A stretch of 64,000 nucleotides of DNA, taken from positions 1,240,001-1,304,000 of the forward strand of contig NZ_JBHSWH010000001.1 of assembly GCF_042661025.1 (NCBI RefSeq). Direction: 5' to 3'. Positions 59,291-64,000 of the stretch are shown here, in pieces (position 1 is the stretch's first letter; each line of letters opens with the position of its first letter). Made by a program: the position numbers and the translations under genes. Origin of the DNA: Flexivirga alba (GTDB lineage Bacteria > Actinomycetota > Actinomycetes > Actinomycetales > Dermatophilaceae). The notes beneath the pieces are model-generated. The model saw only the letters and a list, made by a program, of their open reading frames with translations, ran no database searches and was not told the origin of the DNA.

Positions 59291-59962
59291 ATGCGGGTGT
59301 TGGTGATCGAGGACGAAGTGCCTCTGGCTCAGCTCGTCCAGCGTGGGCTGAGCAAGAACGGCTTCGTCGTCGAAGTCGTGCACAACGGCGTTGATGGCCT
59401 GTGGCTCGCCTCGGAAGAGGCCTTCGACGCGATCGTGCTCGACATCATGCTGCCCGGGATGCACGGGTATGACGTCCTGCGCCGGCTTCGCGAACGTGAG
59501 GTGTGGGCGCCGGTGCTGATGCTGACCGCCAAGGACGGCGAGTTCGACCAGGTCGACGCGCTCGACCTCGGTGCAGACGACTACCTGACCAAACCCTTCA
59601 GCTTCCCGGTGCTCGTCGCGCGATTGCGCGCGCTGACCCGCCGTACGCCGGTGTCCCGACCCATCGCGATTCGGGCAGGTGGGTTGCAGTTGGACCCGGC
59701 AGCCGCTCGAGTCCATCGTGGCGACACCGAGATCGACCTGACGCCAAGGGAATTCAACCTCCTGCACTTCCTGATGCGACGACCTGACACGACGATCAGC
59801 AAGTCGGAGATCTTGCAGCACGTCTGGGACCCGGCGTTCGAGGGTGACGACAACGTGGTCGAGGTCTACGTCGGCTATCTGCGGCGGAAGATCGACCGAC
59901 CCTTCGGCACCGACACGATCACGACGGTGCGTGGAGTCGGCTACCGGCTCGAAGACTCCTGA
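59291..59962 (+). CDS. OmpR-family response regulator
   Basis: 223 residues. Receiver: VLVIEDEVPLAQLVQRGLS, phospho-Asp in AIVLDIMLPGMHG near residue 51, LTKPFSFPVL with the conserved Lys. C-terminal winged helix: LTPREFNLLHFLMRRPDTTISKSEILQHVWDP and EVYVGYLRRKIDRPFG...VRGVGYRL. Partner of the convergent kinase at 59941-61330, whose 3' end overlaps this gene's by 22 bases. It shares much of its sequence with the orphan regulator at 56102. Confidence 0.92.
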   Translation: MRVLVIEDEVPLAQLVQRGLSKNGFVVEVVHNGVDGLWLASEEAFDAIVLDIMLPGMHGYDVLRRLREREVWAPVLMLTAKDGEFDQVDALDLGADDYLTKPFSFPVLVARLRALTRRTPVSRPIAIRAGGLQLDPAAARVHRGDTEIDLTPREFNLLHFLMRRPDTTISKSEILQHVWDPAFEGDDNVVEVYVGYLRRKIDRPFGTDTITTVRGVGYRLEDS

Positions 59963-61330
59963 GGCCTCGGGAGCGACACCGCGAAGCGGGCACCGCCGAG
60001 CGGAGAGTCCTCGACACGCACGTCACCACCGCTGCTGCGCGCGAGCTCGCGCACGATCGCCAGGCCGAGGCCGAAGCCGCCCTCACCCCGGCTGCGTCCT
60101 TCGTCGAGCCGGACGAATCGGTCGAAAACACGCTCCCGATCGGCTGGATCGATCCCGCGCCCGTCGTCGTCGACGGTCAGCAGAGCGGCGCCTGCGGAGT
60201 CAGTGGTCGTTGTCACGAGCACCTCTCGCTCGGCATGTCGGATGGCGTTGTCCACCAGGTTGCGGACGATGCGCTGGGCCGTGGGTTCCGGGGACTGCGC
60301 CCGGCTCGGGGTTCCGGCATACCGCACCGTCACGCGCTGTTCGCTGCGCCAGCGTCCGACCTCGGCCTGGGCGATGTCGTCCAGATCGACTGCGCGCTCC
60401 GGCGCGGAGTCGCGACGTTCGTCCAGCCGCGCGAGCAGCAGTAGGTCGTCGATGAGGGCGCCCATTCGGTCCAGCTCGAGGCGCACCGTGGGCGCGACGA
60501 CCGGCCACTCCTCGGCCGGGTCCAACGCGGCCAGGTCTGTTGCCGCCTGCAAGGTTGCGAGGGGGAGCGGAGCTCATGACTGGCGTCGGCGACGAACCGC
60601 TGCTGGCGCGCCTGCGACGACTCCAGGCGGTTCAGCATTCTGTTCAAAGTCACTGCCAATGCTGAGATCTCGTCGTTCTGGGCCGGCACCACCACACGTG
60701 CGTCGAGGTGGCCGCTCTCGATTGCGTCCACCTCGGTCCGCATTCGATCCACCGGCGCGAGGGCTCGTCCCGCCACCCACCAGGCGAGCGCGGCAGCCAG
60801 CGCGGTCAGGATCGGGGTGCCGAGCAACAAGAACTTCGCGTCGGTGCTGATCGCCTCGTGCTGCGGCTGCTGTGAGGCGGCAACCTGCACGATGACGTGC
60901 TGGCCGGAGGGCGTGCGCACTCCCCGGCTGACGATCAACGGGGTGTCGACGTCTCCCGGCCGCCACCAGTGCCGCGCGTTCTGGACGGTCCGCTCGTTGC
61001 CGTCGGGGCGCCGGTCGCTCAGGGGAGGAGCTGACCGGTTCGCGACGAGAGCAGGACATCCCCCTTGTCGTCGATGATCACGGTCTTCATCGGCGGGTCG
61101 GTGTCGGTGTCGGTCAGGACGGCGGGCCGCACGCCACTCTGATGCACGATCGCTGCCACGGCGTCCGCCTGCTGCTCGACCCTGGAGGTCAGGCTGCCGG
61201 TGAGCGAACGCTGCAGCAGGGTCGCCAGCACGAAGACCCCGACCAGCAACGGCACGATGACCGCGACGGCGGTGACCGCCGCGAGGCGGGGTCGGAGCCC
61301 GCGTGCGTTTCGCGCGGTCAGTTGGATCAC
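59941..61330 (-). pseudogene. Sensor histidine kinase, frame broken twice (probably sequence errors)
   Basis: Starts at an ATG at 61330 with TM1 (AVTAVAVIVPLLVGVFVLATLL). The frame breaks in CCCC at 61022-61025 after SSRTGQLLP, and again in CCCCC at 60561-60565 after SHELRSP. Repairing each with one C gives one 463-residue kinase: extracellular loop, TM2 with HAMP (GRALAPVDRMRTEVDAI), H-box ADASHELRSPLATLQ, N-box RNLVDNAIRHAE, G-boxes VDDDGRGIDP and FGLGLAIV. All catalytic parts are then present. It pairs with the convergent OmpR regulator at 59291. Confidence 0.82.
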
Positions 61331-61414
61331 CCCGCCATACTGCGCCAGCCACGGGCTGCAACGCGACAGGTCGGACTCAGCGTTTCCTCAGCGGCGTCTG
61401 GGCACCCTACGCTC

Positions 61415-62179
61415 GTGACTACTGTTTCCTCTCGCGCAGAACGCGCTGCGACGGCCACCTCCTGGGTCGCGCCGGTCGGCGTGTTCTTCTGGATCCTCAA
61501 GCTGACGACCACGGCATTCGGTGAAGCCGCGTCCGACGGGCTGGCGGGCATCAGCCCGGTGCTGGCGGTCCTCGTCGGCGTCGTCGGTCTGGTCCTCGCT
61601 TTCCGCTGGCAGACGCGCACGCACGGATTCGTCTCCGAACGCTATTGGTCGATGGTTGCAGCGGTTGCAGTCTTCGGGACGATGCTCGCGGACGGGGTGC
61701 ACGTGGCGCTCGGGTTGCCCTACCCCGTCACGAGCGTCTTGTATGCCGCTGCCACCGCAGCCGTGTTCGTGGCGTGGCGGCGGTCCGAGGGGACGATCTC
61801 GATCCACGACATCAACAATCCACGCCGCGAGCGCTTCTACTGGGCCGCGGTGATGTGCACCTTCGCGCTCGGCACCGCCGTGGGCGACCTCACCGCGGCA
61901 ACGCTGGGTCTCGGATTCGGGCCGTCCGCACTGCTTTTCGCGGTCCTCATGCTGGTGCCGGCCATCGCCTGGCGGGTCACCGGACGGCATGAGGTCGGCT
62001 TGTTCTGGTGCGCCTATGTGCTGACCCGGCCGCTCGGTGCGTCGATCGCGGATGGCATCGCCAAGCCGCCGTCCTTCGGGCACGGTCTGGGCGTTGGCGA
62101 CATACCTGTCACGCTCGCCCTCGGCGCGCTGCTCATCGGCCTGGTGCTGATGACGATGGGTCGCCGCTCACCCGCGTAA
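61415..62179 (+). CDS. COG4705-type membrane-anchored protein
   Basis: 254 residues from a GTG at 61415 with no ribosome site. It has about eight hydrophobic segments with conserved Trp/Thr/Asp features (WVAPVGVFFWILKLTTTAFGEAASDGL, HDINNPRRERFYWAAVMCTFALGTAVGDLTA, GFGPSALLFAVLMLVPAIAWRV, GLFWCAYVLTRPLGASIADGIAKP). The repeat of T-x-x-G-E/D-x-x-x-D suggests two homologous halves. This matches the uncharacterised COG4705 family, which is often found with metal or oxidative-stress genes. Function unknown. Confidence 0.75.
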   Translation: MTTVSSRAERAATATSWVAPVGVFFWILKLTTTAFGEAASDGLAGISPVLAVLVGVVGLVLAFRWQTRTHGFVSERYWSMVAAVAVFGTMLADGVHVALGLPYPVTSVLYAAATAAVFVAWRRSEGTISIHDINNPRRERFYWAAVMCTFALGTAVGDLTAATLGLGFGPSALLFAVLMLVPAIAWRVTGRHEVGLFWCAYVLTRPLGASIADGIAKPPSFGHGLGVGDIPVTLALGALLIGLVLMTMGRRSPA

Positions 62180-62223
62180 CTCAGTCGAACGGGTATGTCG
62201 TGGTACGCGAGTAGCGTTGCGGG

Positions 62224-62994
62224 ATGGCCAACTTCACCGGTTCTGATGACCTGCATGGTGCGACCTTCAAGGACGTCGACCTGAGCGAGGCACGCTTCGC
62301 CGGCGCTGATCTGTCCCGAGCCGTGTTGCGCGGTGTCGACGTGCAGGATGTCGAGATCGACGGCCCGTGGCTCTTCGACGGCGACCACTTCCTACGGGTC
62401 AATGGCGTCGACGTACGACCCTTCGTCGATGCCGAGCTCAACCGTCGTTTCCCGGGTCGTGAGCTGCGCGGCGCCAAGACACCCGAAGGGCTGCGCGCCG
62501 CGTGGGAGGCGGTGCAACGCACTTGGGCGCAGACCCTGGAGCGGGCGGCGGCGCTGCCGGCGGGCGCGCTCGACGAGTCGGTCGATGGCGAGTGGTCGTT
62601 CGCGCAGACGCTGCGACACCTCGTGATGGCGACCGACGTGTGGCTGGGACGCGCCATACAGCGCAAGGAGCAGCCCTACCACCCGGCAGGCCTACCCAAC
62701 GACGACGACGGCGGCGGGACCGCGGCATACGAGGACACTTCGGTCTTCTCGGCGACCTCACCGTCATACGCTGACGTGCTGGAGGCGCGCGCGAGCCGGG
62801 TCGCGATGGTCGCAGACTTCCTCGCCACGGTCACGGCCGAAGTGCTCGCCGAGCAGCGCGACAACCCGCACGCGCCGGAGTATGACGAGACGGTGCTCTC
62901 CTGTGTGCACACGATCCTCGACGAGGAGTGGGAGCACCACCGCTACGCCGTGCGCGACCTCGATGCGTTGGAGTCTGCGTCGGGGTCCAAGTAG
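62224..62994 (+). CDS. DinB-family protein with an N-terminal pentapeptide-like segment
   Basis: 256 residues. Residues 8-45 (DLHGATFKDVDLSEARFAGADLSRAVLRGV) contain A(D/N)L-x-x pentapeptide repeats that form a short beta helix. From about 90 a DinB/MDMPI-like four-helix domain follows, with WSFAQTLRHLVMATDVWLGRAI and EWEHHRYAVRDLD carrying the metal-binding His residues. This pentapeptide-DinB fusion is known in actinobacteria as uncharacterised proteins. It converges with the M20 gene, overlapping it by 52 bases. Confidence 0.8.
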   Translation: MANFTGSDDLHGATFKDVDLSEARFAGADLSRAVLRGVDVQDVEIDGPWLFDGDHFLRVNGVDVRPFVDAELNRRFPGRELRGAKTPEGLRAAWEAVQRTWAQTLERAAALPAGALDESVDGEWSFAQTLRHLVMATDVWLGRAIQRKEQPYHPAGLPNDDDGGGTAAYEDTSVFSATSPSYADVLEARASRVAMVADFLATVTAEVLAEQRDNPHAPEYDETVLSCVHTILDEEWEHHRYAVRDLDALESASGSK

Positions 62995-64000
62995 GCGAGC
63001 GCAGCGACCACGAGCGTCCGCGTGCCGACGTCGAGTGTCGGCTGGATGACCGGCGCGAAGTATGGCGAGTGGTTGACCGGGATGTCGGAGGAGACCCGGC
63101 CGGCCTTGACCGCCTCGGCATACGTGTTGGGGTCGATGCCGCCGATTCCCCAGTAGGAGTAGGGCGTTCCGATGGCTGAGGGTATGTCACTGAAGTCCTC
63201 GCTCGCGCTCTGCAGCGGCAACTCCTGCGCGTCGTTGCCGAAGAATTCGGCGAACGCGTCAGTCAGCCGCTGGGTGACGGCCTCGTCGTTCACCGTCAGC
63301 GGGAATTCGTCATACAGCTCGAACTCCGGGTCCTTCGGCGAGCCCGATGCCTCGCATTCGGCCTTGACGATCCGCCGGATCGCGTCGAGCACGTGCTCGC
63401 GGGTGTCGTTGTTGTAGGTGCGCACGTTGAGATCGATGACCGCGCGGTCGCCGATCACGTTGCTCTTGGTGCCGGAGTGGATGCTGCCGACCGTGAGGAC
63501 GGCGGGCTCGGTCGGGGCCACTTCGCGGGACACGATGGTCTGCAGTCGGATGACGATCATCGCGGCCAGCACGATCGGGTCGATCGCGGCCTGCGGCATC
63601 GAACCGTGCGCACCGCGTCCGTGCACGGTGACGCGCATGCTGTTGGCTGCCGACAGCACCGGCCCGACGCGGGTGCCCACGACCCCGGCCGGCATCGGCA
63701 GCACGTGCTGGGCAAGGGCCACGTCGACCGTGCCGATGACGTCGCGCGCGCCGTCATCCAGCATGCCGCGAGCGCCGTCTCCTACTTCCTCGGCGGGTTG
63801 GAAGAGGGCGATGAGCGTGCCAGACCACTGATCCTTCTTGGCCGCCAGCAAACCGGCTGCCGTGGCGAGGCACGAGACGTGCACGTCGTGCCCGCAGGCG
63901 TGCATCACCGGCACGGACTCGCCGTCGGCGTCGGTCGTGGTGACGGTGCTCGCGTAGTCGAGACCGGTCGCTTCCTGCACCGGCAGGGCGTCCATGTCCG
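62943..64000 (-). CDS. M20 family amidohydrolase, 5' end outside the window
   Basis: 352 codons to the right edge. MHACGHDVHVSC, FQPAEEVGDGARGMLDDG, GRGAHGSMPQAAIDPI and SASEDFSDIP are the M20D metal and dimer-domain motifs. About 70-80 N-terminal residues, including the first part of the catalytic domain (upstream of MDALPVQEATGL), are missing here. Its MHACGHDVH is identical to that of the M20 enzyme at 3910. The 3' end overlaps the DinB gene by 52 bases on the other strand. Substrate unknown. Confidence 0.9.
   Translation of the reverse strand, partial: DMDALPVQEATGLDYASTVTTTDADGESVPVMHACGHDVHVSCLATAAGLLAAKKDQWSGTLIALFQPAEEVGDGARGMLDDGARDVIGTVDVALAQHVLPMPAGVVGTRVGPVLSAANSMRVTVHGRGAHGSMPQAAIDPIVLAAMIVIRLQTIVSREVAPTEPAVLTVGSIHSGTKSNVIGDRAVIDLNVRTYNNDTREHVLDAIRRIVKAECEASGSPKDPEFELYDEFPLTVNDEAVTQRLTDAFAEFFGNDAQELPLQSASEDFSDIPSAIGTPYSYWGIGGIDPNTYAEAVKAGRVSSDIPVNHSPYFAPVIQPTLDVGTRTLVVAALAYLDPDADSNASRSRTA

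Noticed and set aside
1..64000. CRISPR arrays, tRNA or rRNA genes, and complete insertion sequences
   Set aside because: No regularly spaced short repeats, no tRNA cloverleaf-like segments with CCA-type ends, and no transposase frames were seen by reading; a tRNAscan or ISfinder run would settle this.

Overview
The window is 64 kb of high-GC, densely coding DNA from an actinobacterium. GTG/TTG starts, GTGA and ATGA gene overlaps, a mycothiol-type DinB protein, a polyprenol-phosphate mannose synthase and a DUF2510 tail all fit a Micrococcales-type organism (Dermacoccaceae or Intrasporangiaceae would be my guess; the genus cannot be named from this sequence). No rRNA, tRNA, CRISPR array or complete insertion sequence was seen.

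Layout. 1-5.1 kb: amine or amide nitrogen catabolism, with a glutamine synthetase-like enzyme (runs off the left edge) divergent from a permease / FluG-type amidohydrolase / M20 peptidase operon. 5.2-18.1 kb: a secreted SGNH hydrolase, OhrR, an ECF sigma factor coupled to a beta-propeller lipoprotein, a GntR/ABC-2 transporter operon, several SDR enzymes each beside its own TetR or MarR regulator, a hemerythrin protein, and a 68-bp intergenic direct repeat. 18.1-26.8 kb: an accessory island of unfamiliar genes, dominated by a 1361-residue XRE-Mrr-STAND NTPase that looks like an Avs-type antiviral protein, divergent from a DUF4041/GIY-YIG protein. 26.9-37.4 kb: SRPBCC and VOC proteins, a truncated NamZ remnant, a large secreted protein, two TetR-controlled units, and an ECF42-type sigma factor beside a YCII/DGPF gene. 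37.4-51.6 kb: a catabolic cluster with a TPP enzyme, LigJ-like 4-oxalomesaconate hydratase, HpcH/HpaI aldolase and CoxG-like protein on the minus strand, and on the plus strand three paralogues of the 4,5-dihydroxyphthalate decarboxylase family, two paralogous amidohydrolases, a GntR regulator and a complete ABC importer. Five copies of TTGT-N3-ACAA mark the promoters. 51.6-64 kb: glutathione-independent formaldehyde dehydrogenase, a phospholipase C-type phosphoesterase, polyprenol-phosphate mannose synthase, a GT-C transferase, a PAP2 phosphatase, two OmpR regulators, a histidine kinase and a second M20 hydrolase (runs off the right edge).

Three window-wide observations deserve attention. 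(1) The heptamer GTATGNC / GNCATAC is strongly over-represented in every reading frame (about 120 copies by hand count) but nearly absent from the 18.1-26.8 kb island. (2) Five genes carry six reading-frame breaks, each repaired by adding one base to a run of 4-5 G or C, which suggests systematic homopolymer deletion errors in the assembly rather than real pseudogenes. (3) The STAND gene has a perfect inverted repeat just upstream of its start, as expected if its own XRE domain represses it.
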